From the NCBI GenBank assembly GCA_947630635.1, contig CANRIJ010000008.1, positions 1 through 24,166 of the forward strand: DNA of 24,166 nucleotides. The letters are read 5' to 3'. Under the pieces are notes generated by a model, which searched no databases, was not told the DNA's origin, and saw only the letters and a list, made by a program, of their open reading frames with translations. The position numbers and the translations under genes are program-made. Source of the DNA: an uncultured Spirochaetaceae bacterium. Lineage in GTDB: Bacteria; Spirochaetota; Spirochaetia; Sphaerochaetales; Sphaerochaetaceae. Shown piece after piece: positions 1-6,562 of this stretch (within the stretch, counting starts at the first letter, position 1; each line of letters opens with the position of its first letter).

Positions 1-605
1 GCGAGAATGGCTCTGGAAAGTCGACATTTGTTAAGACAATCTTAGGCCTTGTGAGTCCTCTGAAGGGCAAGGTGGAGTATAAAAACGGCTTTAAGAGGAG
101 CGATATCGGCTATCTTCCGCAGGAGTCTATGATAATGAGGGATTTCCCCTCTTCTGTTATGGAGGTAGTACTCTCAGGAGCACTCAATAGAAAAAGAGGC
201 TCGCTTCTATATACAAAGGAAGAAAGAAAGAGGGCCAAGGATATACTCAAAGAGCTCTCTGTAGAGAGACTTGAGAAGAGCTCCTTTCAAGAGCTCTCTG
301 GTGGCGAGAGACAGAGGGTTCTTCTCTCTCGTGCTCTTATGGCTACCGATAAAATGATTCTTCTAGATGAGCCAGTGGCGTCTTTGGATATGAAGTCCTC
401 ATATGAGCTTTATAGAACACTCGATGAGCTTAACAGAAACGGAATAACGATTTTGATGGTTACCCACGATATACATCCTGCTTTGAATGACGCAACAAGA
501 ATACTTCATTTTGGAAAGGACGCATATTTTTTCGGAACAAAGGAAGAGTACTTTGACTCGCCAATGGGAATAGAGTTCATGCACGAGGCAGGCCACGATG
601 ATTAG
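1..605 (+). CDS. znuC: Metal (Zn/Mn-type) ABC transporter ATP-binding protein, 5'-truncated
   Basis: ATPase of an ABC-3 family metal importer, working on the cytoplasmic face with the permease that follows. The reading frame is open to the window edge (codons from base 3), so the N-terminus is missing. The first visible residues are the Walker A motif ENGSGKST at bases 3-26. The signature LSGGERQRVLLSRAL is near bases 295-345, Walker B plus catalytic Glu (MILLDEP) near 352-376, and the switch His (VTHD) near 460-470. The GTG at 51 is an internal Val codon, not the start. The stop overlaps the permease start by 8 bases, so the two are translationally coupled. Metal specificity cannot be read from the ATPase; in treponemes the homologous operon is called tro. 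The binding protein is presumably upstream, outside the window. Confidence 0.9.
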   Translation, partial: ENGSGKSTFVKTILGLVSPLKGKVEYKNGFKRSDIGYLPQESMIMRDFPSSVMEVVLSGALNRKRGSLLYTKEERKRAKDILKELSVERLEKSSFQELSGGERQRVLLSRALMATDKMILLDEPVASLDMKSSYELYRTLDELNRNGITILMVTHDIHPALNDATRILHFGKDAYFFGTKEEYFDSPMGIEFMHEAGHDD

Positions 606-1422
606 CATATTCTCATACTCTTTCATTCTCAGGGCATTTATAGTGGGGATATTGGTATCGCTGACAAGCAGCCTAATAGGGGTAAGCCTAGTGCTCAGAA
701 GGCTCTCCATGATAGGAGATGGGCTCTCGCATGTAGCTTTTGGCGCTTTGGGAGTGGCTACGCTATTTTCGGTGCTTCCCTTTGTGCTTACAGTGCCAAT
801 AGTGATAATAGCGGCAGTCTTTCTTCTTTCGCTTTCAGGAAAGAAGCGTAGCTCTGATGCATCGATTGCACTCCTATCCTCTGGTGCTCTTGCAATTGGT
901 GTAATCGCAATCTCACTTTCAGGGGAGAATGGAGATCTGAATTCTTTTCTATTTGGATCCGTGCTGGCTATCTCAAAGGGAGATGGAATTGCATCTATAG
1001 TCTTATCTGCCATTACTTTGGCTATCTATATTGTCTTTTATCATCAGATATACATAACGACTTTTGATATGTCTTTTGCCAAAGCCACAGGCATCAAAGC
1101 TGATAGGTATACTCTTCTTCTGGCGATTTTAAGCGCAGTGACAATAGTTGTCGGCATGAGGATTCTTGGTGCTCTTTTGATATCAAGCCTGATTATTTTC
1201 CCTGCAATGTTCTCGATGAAAATAGCAAAGACCTATTTTCTTGTGACTATACTATCGGCTGTAGAGGCTCTTTTTGCATTTGTGATTGGGTTTTTTCTAA
1301 GCTACTATCTATCGCTTCCAACAGGAGCCTCTGTGGTAGTTGTGCATATAGTTTTGTATGTATGTGCTTCCGTCTATAGGTATTTTAGAAATTTAGCCAA
1401 GAGAAAGCGTCTTTTAGCTTAG
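598..1422 (+). CDS. znuB: Metal ABC transporter permease (ABC-3/ZnuB family)
   Basis: Integral inner-membrane permease of 274 residues, about eight hydrophobic segments, the usual length for ZnuB/TroC/MntB. The N-terminus contains the family-typical stretch SLIGVSLVLRRLSMIGDGLSH (about residues 24-44, with GDGLSH as the hallmark), and the late segment RILGALLISSLIIFPA is the conserved transmembrane region facing the metal path. It starts inside the ATPase gene (8-base overlap), so the genes form one operon. Only one permease follows, unlike tro operons that carry two. Its last 38 bases overlap the convergent HAD gene. Zinc versus manganese cannot be decided here. Confidence 0.9.
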   Translation: MISIFSYSFILRAFIVGILVSLTSSLIGVSLVLRRLSMIGDGLSHVAFGALGVATLFSVLPFVLTVPIVIIAAVFLLSLSGKKRSSDASIALLSSGALAIGVIAISLSGENGDLNSFLFGSVLAISKGDGIASIVLSAITLAIYIVFYHQIYITTFDMSFAKATGIKADRYTLLLAILSAVTIVVGMRILGALLISSLIIFPAMFSMKIAKTYFLVTILSAVEALFAFVIGFFLSYYLSLPTGASVVVVHIVLYVCASVYRYFRNLAKRKRLLA

Positions 1423-1987
1423 ATTCTTTATCTTCGCCTCTGAAGATAAGAGTGTCCTTTACTCCAGCCTCTATTGCTCCGTGGGCATAGCTCTCAATGT
1501 CATCTATGAAGAATGCATTTTCTGAAAGTATGTTTTCTTCTTTCAAAATGGTCTTGAAGAAGGCTGGAGCTGGTTTTGATAGACCCATTTCATAAGAAAG
1601 GTAAACCCTGTCAAAGAGAGATATTGCAGGTAGTTTCGATACCTTCCTCCAATGTGGCTCAATTGTATTAGTTGCAGCGATAATATGCTTGCCCTTCTCC
1701 TTGAGAGAGGTAAGCAGTCTTTTAATAATTGGATTGTCCTCTGGAGAGAAGAAGTCATAGAAGGGATTTCCATTTATTTTTACGCCAAATCTCTTCTCTA
1801 CATGCCTCCAATATTCCTCTGTTGATACATAGCCGTCTGATAGAGGGTATTCGTAATCGCGATAATCCTGTTCGAACTCTTCTTTTGGCAGATTGTAATA
1901 CTCTCTGATCTTATCATTGCAATATATATTGATTACAGTTACGTTCCCCAAATCAAACATGTATATATCTTTATCGACTGTGTTCAT
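1385..1987 (-). CDS. HAD-superfamily phosphatase, YihX-like
   Basis: Predicted cytoplasmic HAD subfamily IA hydrolase of 200 residues. Motif I is FDLGNV (nucleophile Asp12; the usual second Asp is Gly, as in YihX-type sugar-phosphate phosphatases). Motif II is AATNT (about residue 106), motif III the Lys in LSKPAPAFF (about 140), and motif IV FFIDD (about 160). The cap domain lies between motifs I and II. By family it should dephosphorylate a small phosphorylated metabolite; the substrate is unknown. No clear ribosome binding site is seen before the chosen ATG; Met10 (YMFDLGN) is an alternative start. The 3' end overlaps the metal permease tail-to-tail by 38 bases. Confidence 0.85.
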   Translation of the reverse strand: MNTVDKDIYMFDLGNVTVINIYCNDKIREYYNLPKEEFEQDYRDYEYPLSDGYVSTEEYWRHVEKRFGVKINGNPFYDFFSPEDNPIIKRLLTSLKEKGKHIIAATNTIEPHWRKVSKLPAISLFDRVYLSYEMGLSKPAPAFFKTILKEENILSENAFFIDDIESYAHGAIEAGVKDTLIFRGEDKESKLKDAFSWLNF

Positions 1988-2116
1988 ACAGTCGTATTTT
2001 ATATTCTTAATTCGTATTTAAGAAAAGTAGTTGATTATTTTTTCTGTCCACAATTCTTTCTGCTGTATTTTTGTATTTGCCATGAGTATTACTACGTGGT
2101 TCCGTTTTTGGAAGAT

Positions 2117-2260
2117 TTAGCCTTCATTTTTTGTTATGGGTTTATATAACTCCAGTGGTTTATAGAGGAAATTATGCTCTTGCATTATCGCACGAAGTGT
2201 ATAAGCGCCATTTTCTATCTCCATCTCTCTCCTTCCATATGGCGCCCTCTGCCTGTGCAT
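2117..2260 (-). CDS. Possible small ORF or gene remnant (47 aa), function unknown
   Basis: Minus-strand frame with ATG at 2258-2260 and stop at 2117-2119. Its first 15 residues, MHRQRAPYGRREMEI, are encoded by the 48-base repeat and are identical in the second copy, where the frame runs only about ten codons further. The two base differences between the repeat copies are both synonymous in this frame (CAC/CAT and AGG/AGA), a slight hint that the peptide once mattered. There is no Shine-Dalgarno sequence. It sits 28 bases past the stop of surface cassette A on the same strand. It may be the start of a downstream gene lost from this locus, or chance. Confidence 0.25.
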   Translation of the reverse strand: MHRQRAPYGRREMEIENGAYTLRAIMQEHNFLYKPLELYKPITKNEG

Positions 2261-2262
2261 AA
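2215..2262 (-). repeat. Post-cassette repeat, copy A (48 bp)
   Basis: Matches 4792-4839 at 46 of 48 bases in the same orientation. In both places it lies about 25 bases past the stop codon of a surface-protein-like cassette. It contains GGCGCC and CCATATGG. Its CTCTCCTTCC arm can pair with GAAGGAGA in the flanking DNA (about 2271-2280), giving an imperfect hairpin with a loop of roughly 35-40 bases. There is no U-tract, so it is not a standard terminator. Confidence 0.75.
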
Positions 2263-2288
2263 AAGCGAAAGAGAAGGAGAAGAGAATG

Positions 2289-3092
2289 TTAGTCAACCTT
2301 TGTGAAGGCAATAGTCTGGATTGTGAATGTGCCAGCGGAATAGTTTCCAGTAAGACTGGCGCTCTTGACATAGGTCGATGTTTCTCCGACTTTCACTCCG
2401 GTTTCTTGGTCTGTCGCAGTCCATGCAAGCGGGCCGAGACCACTGCCGGCATTTGCCAGAGGAACTGTTATGGTGACTCCAGAGCAGTCTGCCGTGCTGC
2501 TGGCGAGAGTTGCATTTACATCCACCGTTATGCTTCCCGTCTGACCAGTGGTGCTTCCATTTGCTGCCTGAATCTCCTGTGCTGGAAGAACGACTTCACC
2601 TGTGTCTGATGACGCTGTAAGTCCCGATACAGTTACAGTCTCGCTGGCGGCTATCGTGACTTCGATGGTGGCGGTCGCTGCGAGGGTGGCGCTTGAAATC
2701 TCCTCTCCCGCTGTGCCAGTCATGCCGCTGATTGTGAATGATGTGACATTGACAATATCAGAGAGGGCCTTTGGTTCCATGTTGGTGAATGCAAGAGTCA
2801 AGGAAGAAAGAGACTCCTCCGCCTCATCTGCAAAGACAATCTGGCCTTCGACCGCTGCCTTTACGTTGGCCGAGTCCTTTGTGAAGGTCACAGTGAGAGC
2901 GATTGACGCTATATTCTCATTTGGAGCCGTCAGATCATCGGCCGCAAGATCCAATGTGACTGAGTCTGAGGTCATATTCGCTCCATTGAGGGATGCAATG
3001 GCTGCTGCTGGGATATTAACGCTTGATGCCTTCTGTCCCTCCTGGAGGACGGTGAGCTTAAATGCTGTTTCAGTCTGAAGGATTGTAGTTTT
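2289..3092 (-). CDS. Start-less surface-protein-like cassette A
   Basis: Minus-strand frame of 267 codons between a TGA at 3093-3095 and the TAA at 2289-2291. The product is rich in Ser, Thr, Ala, Val and Gly with alternating hydrophobic residues, as in beta-rich extracellular or outer-membrane proteins. The first clear ATG (2973-2975, with GGAG nearby) falls about 39 codons in. The homology to cassette B starts well before it, at LQTETA-LTVLQEGQKASSVNI, so the natural N-terminus, signal peptide and promoter are missing. The N-terminal half resembles B (shared blocks VTFT, GQIVFA, LAFT, SFTIS, GTAGE-ISS); the C-terminal half is different. Differences in conserved blocks fall mostly at third codon positions of this frame, so this is the real coding strand. 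Function unknown: gene fragment or silent donor cassette. Confidence 0.55.
   Translation of the reverse strand, partial: KTTILQTETAFKLTVLQEGQKASSVNIPAAAIASLNGANMTSDSVTLDLAADDLTAPNENIASIALTVTFTKDSANVKAAVEGQIVFADEAEESLSSLTLAFTNMEPKALSDIVNVTSFTISGMTGTAGEEISSATLAATATIEVTIAASETVTVSGLTASSDTGEVVLPAQEIQAANGSTTGQTGSITVDVNATLASSTADCSGVTITVPLANAGSGLGPLAWTATDQETGVKVGETSTYVKSASLTGNYSAGTFTIQTIAFTKVD
3021..3081 (-). repeat. Conserved 5' edge of cassette A (61 bp)
   Basis: Identical to 5575-5635 at 59 of 61 bases. It encodes the shared peptide from LQTETA to QEGQKASSV. Identity drops sharply upstream of 3081, and both frames meet a stop codon exactly five codons before the shared Leu. This marks a common unit boundary for the two cassettes. 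Confidence 0.8.
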
Positions 3093-3259
3093 TCAAAGAG
3101 CTACACTTCCTACGCTAAGGCTCTGGCTCTGATGTTTCCAGTGTTATTTAAAGACTTCAGTATTAGCGTTTTTCCTGATTTCGATTTTTGATTAATGCGG
3201 ATGATGCTTTGGCTGCATGCATTATTTACGTAGAGAAATTTTCAGATATATAGCTTAAT

Positions 3260-3275
3260 GAATTGAAATCAATTC
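3260..3275. promoter_or_regulatory. Inverted repeat upstream of abiEi
   Basis: GAATTGA-AA-TCAATTC is a perfect 7-base inverted repeat about 60 bases before the abiEi start codon. Together with the larger palindrome at 3290-3335 it may be a second binding site for the AbiEi repressor. Low confidence, as AT-rich palindromes arise readily by chance. Confidence 0.3.
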
Positions 3276-3289
3276 AATAATTTTCATTG

Positions 3290-3335
3290 ATTTTCGCCAG
3301 ATAATGCAAAAAAAATTGCATTAAGTGGCGAAAAT
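3290..3335. promoter_or_regulatory. Large inverted repeat abutting the abiEi start (probable operator)
   Basis: The left arm 3290-3309 (ATTTTCGCCA, GA, TAATGCAA) matches the reverse complement of the right arm 3316-3335 at 18 of 20 positions, around an A-rich 6-base centre. The right arm ends directly before the ATG at 3336. AbiEi antitoxins are known to repress their own promoter through inverted repeats, so this is the likely operator. It could also fold in the mRNA and hide the start codon. Confidence 0.65.
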
Positions 3336-3920
3336 ATGATTAAAACTACAGGAATGCTATTGGATGAGCTCAAAAACTACAGGTCCCCGATGAGCAAGAT
3401 AGGCAGGATGGCATCCCATGGCGACATATTCCCCATAGTCCGCGGTCTCTACGAAACCGACGGGAATACTCCCGGGCACCTGCTTGCAGCAAGCATATAT
3501 GGACCCTCATACCTATCATTTGAATATGCGCTCTATGTATATGATCTGATCCCCGAGAGGGTATATGCATATACCTCTGCCACGTTTGAGAAGGGGCGGA
3601 GGAAGACATATATGAATCGCTTTGGCACATATCTCTTCAGAGATGTGCCATCTGAGGCATTCCCAATAGGAATCGAGTATAAGAGCGAAGGCGAATATGC
3701 ATATAGAATCGCCTCTCCCGAGAAGGCCATATGCGACACCCTGTACGACAGGCCTGTTGTCGATAGCAGAAAAGAGCTCATTGAGCTTCTTTTTGAGGAT
3801 ATGAGAATAGACGAGGATCTGTTCTTCGCCCTTGATAGGGAGAAGATAATAAGCCTCTCTCCAAAATACCACTCTAAGAATCTAAATCTGCTGCAGAGCT
3901 TGATTAAAAGCATGGAGTAA
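3336..3920 (+). CDS. abiEi: AbiEi-family antitoxin / transcriptional repressor (type IV TA)
   Basis: Protein of 194 residues with the layout of AbiEi antitoxins: an N-terminal winged-helix DNA-binding region (about 1-50, including SKIGRMASHGDIFPIVRGLYETD-type residues split around Gly37), followed by the antitoxin domain with the family-like patches GPSYLSFEYAL (about 56-66) and SPEKAICDTLY (about 127-137). By family it neutralises AbiEii without forming a stable complex and represses its own promoter. The stop is 2 bases from the start of the toxin gene, so the two are co-expressed. A near-perfect inverted repeat runs up to its start codon. No good Shine-Dalgarno sequence is visible; the operator replaces that region. 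The pair sits between two surface cassettes and points opposite to them. Confidence 0.85.
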   Translation: MIKTTGMLLDELKNYRSPMSKIGRMASHGDIFPIVRGLYETDGNTPGHLLAASIYGPSYLSFEYALYVYDLIPERVYAYTSATFEKGRRKTYMNRFGTYLFRDVPSEAFPIGIEYKSEGEYAYRIASPEKAICDTLYDRPVVDSRKELIELLFEDMRIDEDLFFALDREKIISLSPKYHSKNLNLLQSLIKSME

Positions 3921-3922
3921 AC

Positions 3923-4780
3923 ATGAATGGAGTTTTCAATAATTCAGAACTAACGTCTCAGGAAGCAAGGGAAAACGCTGTTAAGGAAAAAATGCAGGAA
4001 ATAATTCTATGCGGATTATCACGGGCAGGCTTTTTCAAGGAGGCGGCTTTTTATGGTGGAACTGCCCTAAGGATATTCTATGGCCTAAAACGCTTCTCTG
4101 AAGACCTGGATTTCTCCTTGATAAAGCCAAACAAGGATTTCAAATTGGAGAAATACTGCAACTTCATAGAGAAGGAGATTAAGTCATTTGGACTCAACGC
4201 AGAGATCAGCATCAAAACCAAGACAAAAGACTCTGCTATAAAATCAGCATTCCCAAAAGGCAATACCATTGAGCACATAATCCTTTTTTATGGGGAAAAT
4301 GATACTAACGGAATACCAAGGAACAAGCAGATAAAGATAAAATTTGAAGTCGATACCGACCCGCCGCCATTTGCGGGATATGAAGCAAAATACTCCCTCA
4401 TTCCAGCTCCCTATGAAGTAAGACTCTATGATGCCCCCTCGCTTTTTTCCGGAAAAATACATGCTGTACTATGCCGATCATGGAAAAATCGAATAAAGGG
4501 ACGCGATTTATACGACTATGTGTTTTTCCTTCAAAATAAAATTCCAGTGAATTTAAGGCATCTTAAGGCGAGACTGATTCAAAGCAGCTACTTAGCAAAC
4601 GAAGACATGTTTGACATCGAAATGCTAAAGATCATGTTAAAAAGCCATTTTAGCAGCATTGATTACGAAAACGCAAAAAAAGATATAAGCCCATTCATAG
4701 ATGATATCAACGAACTGTCCGTTTGGAACAAGGACTTCTTTATTGCAATTACTGACAACTTACAAGAAACAATTATTTGA
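3923..4780 (+). CDS. abiEii: AbiEii/AbiGii-family nucleotidyltransferase toxin (type IV TA)
   Basis: Toxin of 285 residues in the DUF1814 nucleotidyltransferase superfamily, which modifies RNA or other targets with NTPs in the cytoplasm. Visible motifs are GGTALR (45-50), SEDLDF (59-64, carrying the metal-binding acidic pair), a third acidic strand KFEVDTDPP (140-148), and a C-terminal KGRDLYDYVFFL block (about 193-204) typical of the family. All appear intact, so the toxin is probably active. It follows abiEi by 2 bases. Its stop is 11 bases before the second copy of the 48-base repeat, which suggests that the TA module was inserted next to cassette B. Confidence 0.88.
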   Translation: MNGVFNNSELTSQEARENAVKEKMQEIILCGLSRAGFFKEAAFYGGTALRIFYGLKRFSEDLDFSLIKPNKDFKLEKYCNFIEKEIKSFGLNAEISIKTKTKDSAIKSAFPKGNTIEHIILFYGENDTNGIPRNKQIKIKFEVDTDPPPFAGYEAKYSLIPAPYEVRLYDAPSLFSGKIHAVLCRSWKNRIKGRDLYDYVFFLQNKIPVNLRHLKARLIQSSYLANEDMFDIEMLKIMLKSHFSSIDYENAKKDISPFIDDINELSVWNKDFFIAITDNLQETII

Positions 4781-4791
4781 GTATTTTTCCC

Positions 4792-4839
4792 CTATCTCCA
4801 TCTCTCTTCTTCCATATGGCGCCCTCTGCCTATGCATAA
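4792..4839 (-). repeat. Post-cassette repeat, copy B (48 bp)
   Basis: 46 of 48 bases match 2215-2262. The arm CTCTTCTTCC (4804-4813) can pair over 10 positions, two of them G-U, with the GGAAGAGGGG segment near 4844-4853. At the position where the left arms of the two copies differ (C in A, T in B), the opposing base also differs (G in A, A in B), so pairing is kept. In the minus frame it encodes MHRQRAPYGRREMEI, as in copy A. Confidence 0.75.
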
Positions 4840-4863
4840 TGGCGGAAGAGGGGAAGAGGGGAA

Positions 4864-5646
4864 TCAGTTACTTGTTGTTGCAACAATTGTTATGTTGTTC
4901 ACGGTATTGCCAGTTCCCTTCAGGGTTACGCTTGTTATTTGATTGATGTTATCGGGCTGCTTGTCCTGAGGTATAGTGATTTGCTTGTCGAAAACAATGC
5001 CTGTTCCTGAGAGAAGCGTGTTGACTGCCGATCCCGCTATGTTGAGGACGATTGTTCCGCTAGCCTCGGTTACCTTTGAACCAGCAACTGTCAGTGAGAA
5101 GTTATTGACTGACTCTATATTGGTAGCTGTTGTTATATTCTCCTTGGTAAGGGCAAGAGTCCCGGCTGTCAATGTGGCAGAAGTCGTGCTGGGATCTTGG
5201 CCGCTTGTGAATGACAGCGTGGTCTGGGCGGCGGCGGCAAGAGTCCCGCTTGAGATATCCTCTCCAGCAGTTCCTGAAATATTGCTGATGGTGAATGATG
5301 TTAGGCTTACTCCAGTTGCTAGCTGTGCATTTACATCCTTCGTAAAGGCAAGCGAAAGGCTCGATGGATTCTCGGCCTCGGATGCAAAGACGATCTGTCC
5401 TGTGACGGCTGCCTCTACGTTGTTGGAATTCTGGGTGAATGTGACATTGAGATTTATGGAGGCTATATCCTCATTTTCCTCTGTGAGATTGGCAGAGGTG
5501 AGGTTTAGGACAACTGGCGCTGATGATAGCGTCAGGCCATCGAGTGATGACAGCTGGGCTGCGTCAATATTTACGCTTGATGCCTTCTGTCCCTCCTGGA
5601 GGACGGTGAGCTCATATGCTGTTTCAGTCTGAAGGCTGTGGTTGTT
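4864..5646 (-). CDS. Start-less surface-protein-like cassette B
   Basis: Minus-strand frame of 260 codons, open from a TAG at 5647-5649 to the TGA at 4864-4866. It contains no ATG near its 5' end, no Shine-Dalgarno sequence and no signal peptide. The product is Ser/Thr/Ala/Val-rich and beta-strand-like. It begins with the same block as cassette A (LQTETA-ELTVLQEGQKASSVNI) and follows it through VTFT, GQIVFAS-EAE, LAFTKD, SFTIS and SGTAGEDISSGTLAA, then diverges into an unrelated Asn/Thr-rich C-terminal half ending in TTSN. Third-position changes in the shared blocks (for example ACC/ACT, CTC/CTT, GCG/GCC) show this frame was once under protein selection. Either a 5'-truncated pseudogene or a silent donor cassette of a variable surface protein. 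Confidence 0.55.
   Translation of the reverse strand, partial: NNHSLQTETAYELTVLQEGQKASSVNIDAAQLSSLDGLTLSSAPVVLNLTSANLTEENEDIASINLNVTFTQNSNNVEAAVTGQIVFASEAENPSSLSLAFTKDVNAQLATGVSLTSFTISNISGTAGEDISSGTLAAAAQTTLSFTSGQDPSTTSATLTAGTLALTKENITTATNIESVNNFSLTVAGSKVTEASGTIVLNIAGSAVNTLLSGTGIVFDKQITIPQDKQPDNINQITSVTLKGTGNTVNNITIVATTSN
5575..5635 (-). repeat. Conserved 5' edge of cassette B (61 bp)
   Basis: Second copy of the 3021-3081 repeat, 59 of 61 bases identical. The two differences change Phe-Lys to Tyr-Glu. Similarity stops within a few bases of 5635, marking the unit edge. Confidence 0.8.
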
Positions 5647-5721
5647 CTAGAGATAGAATTTCTGAGGTTTTTTGTCTTCACTTATGTCTGTTTTGAGGAA
5701 TCATGTTTGTTATGAATGCTT

Positions 5722-5774
5722 AAAGAGGTGAATTTTTATTGCAAATCGATTGTGAGATAACTATCATTGTGTAA
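5722..5774 (+). promoter_or_regulatory. Possible leader ORF with strong SD before mgtC
   Basis: The best Shine-Dalgarno sequence upstream of mgtC, AAAGAGGTGA at 5722-5731, does not serve the mgtC frame, which has a stop at 5758-5760. It is spaced correctly (7 bases) for a TTG at 5739 that opens an 11-codon frame ending with TAA at 5772-5774, 7 bases before the mgtC ATG at 5782. This layout fits a short leader peptide with translational coupling. Enterobacterial mgtC genes are controlled by leader ORFs, but no sequence likeness is claimed. Confidence 0.35.
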
Positions 5775-5781
5775 CTTGGTT

Positions 5782-6477
5782 ATGGACGCGTTTCTTTCGA
5801 ATTTATTAATTGAAGCAGAGTATATTATTAGACTTTTGGTTGCTGCAATATGTGGTGGCATTGTTGGTTTTGAGCGAGAGAAGAGACAGAAGAGTGCGGG
5901 AATCAGAACGCATATTATTGTTGCTATGGCCTCGGCTTTGATGATGATTGTATCAAAGTATGGATTCTTTGATGTAATCGTATATGATGGCATATCGCTA
6001 GACGCATCCAGAATTGCAGCAGGTGTTGTGACTGCAATAGGTTTTATTGGCGCTGGAGTTATTTTTATTAGAAAGGACAACGCGGTAGGACTTACTACGG
6101 CAGCGGGACTTTGGGCTACTGTTGGTATAGGCATTACTATTGGAGCAGGCATGTATATTCTTGGTCTGCTCGCAACACTTTTGATGCTTATTGCGCAGTT
6201 GGTGATGCACTCCAAGAGATTAAAGGTGCTGACAGTTCTTGCCGGTACTATCAGCATTAATCTGACCAAGCATAATCTTAAGGCTGCAGAGGCAAGACGA
6301 AGACTTGAGAAAGAGGGCCTTATTTTAAAGAATCTTTCCTTCAAGAGAGAGGAGAGCGGTGATTTGATCCTTACTGCCAGCGTAATTCTCTCAAAAGACA
6401 ACTCGCTTTCTAGGCTTATCTCGGAATTGGAAGAAGCGTCATTTTTGGATTCAGCTGAAGTCTATATTGTAAATTAG
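5782..6477 (+). CDS. mgtC: MgtC/SapB family membrane protein
   Basis: Membrane protein of 231 residues from the ATG at 5782; a TTG at 5767 would add five residues and is less likely. The N-terminal MgtC domain has four to five hydrophobic segments with the family hallmarks GGIVGFERE (about residues 28-36), AGIRTH (43-48), AAGVVTAIGFIGAGVI (about 79-94) and GLTTAAGLWATVGIG (about 103-117). The C-terminal 80 residues form a small soluble ACT-like domain. Family members are linked to growth in low magnesium, inhibition of the F-type ATPase and survival in hosts; the role here is not established. No good Shine-Dalgarno sequence lies directly before the ATG, so expression may depend on the small upstream ORF. 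Confidence 0.88.
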   Translation: MDAFLSNLLIEAEYIIRLLVAAICGGIVGFEREKRQKSAGIRTHIIVAMASALMMIVSKYGFFDVIVYDGISLDASRIAAGVVTAIGFIGAGVIFIRKDNAVGLTTAAGLWATVGIGITIGAGMYILGLLATLLMLIAQLVMHSKRLKVLTVLAGTISINLTKHNLKAAEARRRLEKEGLILKNLSFKREESGDLILTASVILSKDNSLSRLISELEEASFLDSAEVYIVN

Positions 6478-6501
6478 TCCCTAATCTGTTGCATTTTTCA
6501 G

Positions 6502-6530
6502 TTGTTTTTCACATAACAGCATGGGATAAT
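6502..6530 (+). promoter_or_regulatory. Candidate sigma-70 type promoter of the sugar ABC operon
   Basis: TTGTTT (6502-6507) and GATAAT (6525-6530) are separated by 17 bases, with 32 bases from the -10 box to the start codon at 6563. This is the best promoter-like pair in the gap between mgtC and the binding-protein gene. Not tested. Confidence 0.45.
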
Positions 6531-6562
6531 CTTTCCTACAAACATTACTTCAAGAGGGAGGA

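Larger units (their letters stand above)
1988..2288. other. Intergenic stretch between the HAD gene and surface cassette A
   Basis: About 300 bases without a confidently assigned gene. It holds the upstream region of the HAD gene, a 48-base repeat (2215-2262) shared with 4792-4839, and a minus-strand frame of 47 codons (2117-2260) that begins inside this repeat. No ribosome binding site precedes that frame, since the upstream DNA is pyrimidine-rich, so it may be a relic. No tRNA, terminator with U-tract or clear promoter was recognised. Confidence 0.5.

Noticed and set aside
399..1013. 204-codon minus-strand ORF across the metal transporter genes
   Set aside because: Antisense shadow of two clearly recognisable, overlapping transporter genes.
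2602..3078. Long plus-strand ORF across cassette A, and a similar one at 4976-5632
   Set aside because: These are antisense shadows. Base differences between the cassettes fall mainly at third positions of the minus-strand frame, and the plus-strand products have no plausible composition or start site.
2215..4839. Integron attC sites with gene cassettes (promoterless ORFs plus hairpin repeats, toxin-antitoxin pair inside)
   Set aside because: The repeats lack the GTTRRRY and RYYYAAC core sites, the 61-bp coding repeat is not explained by an integron, and no integrase is in the window.
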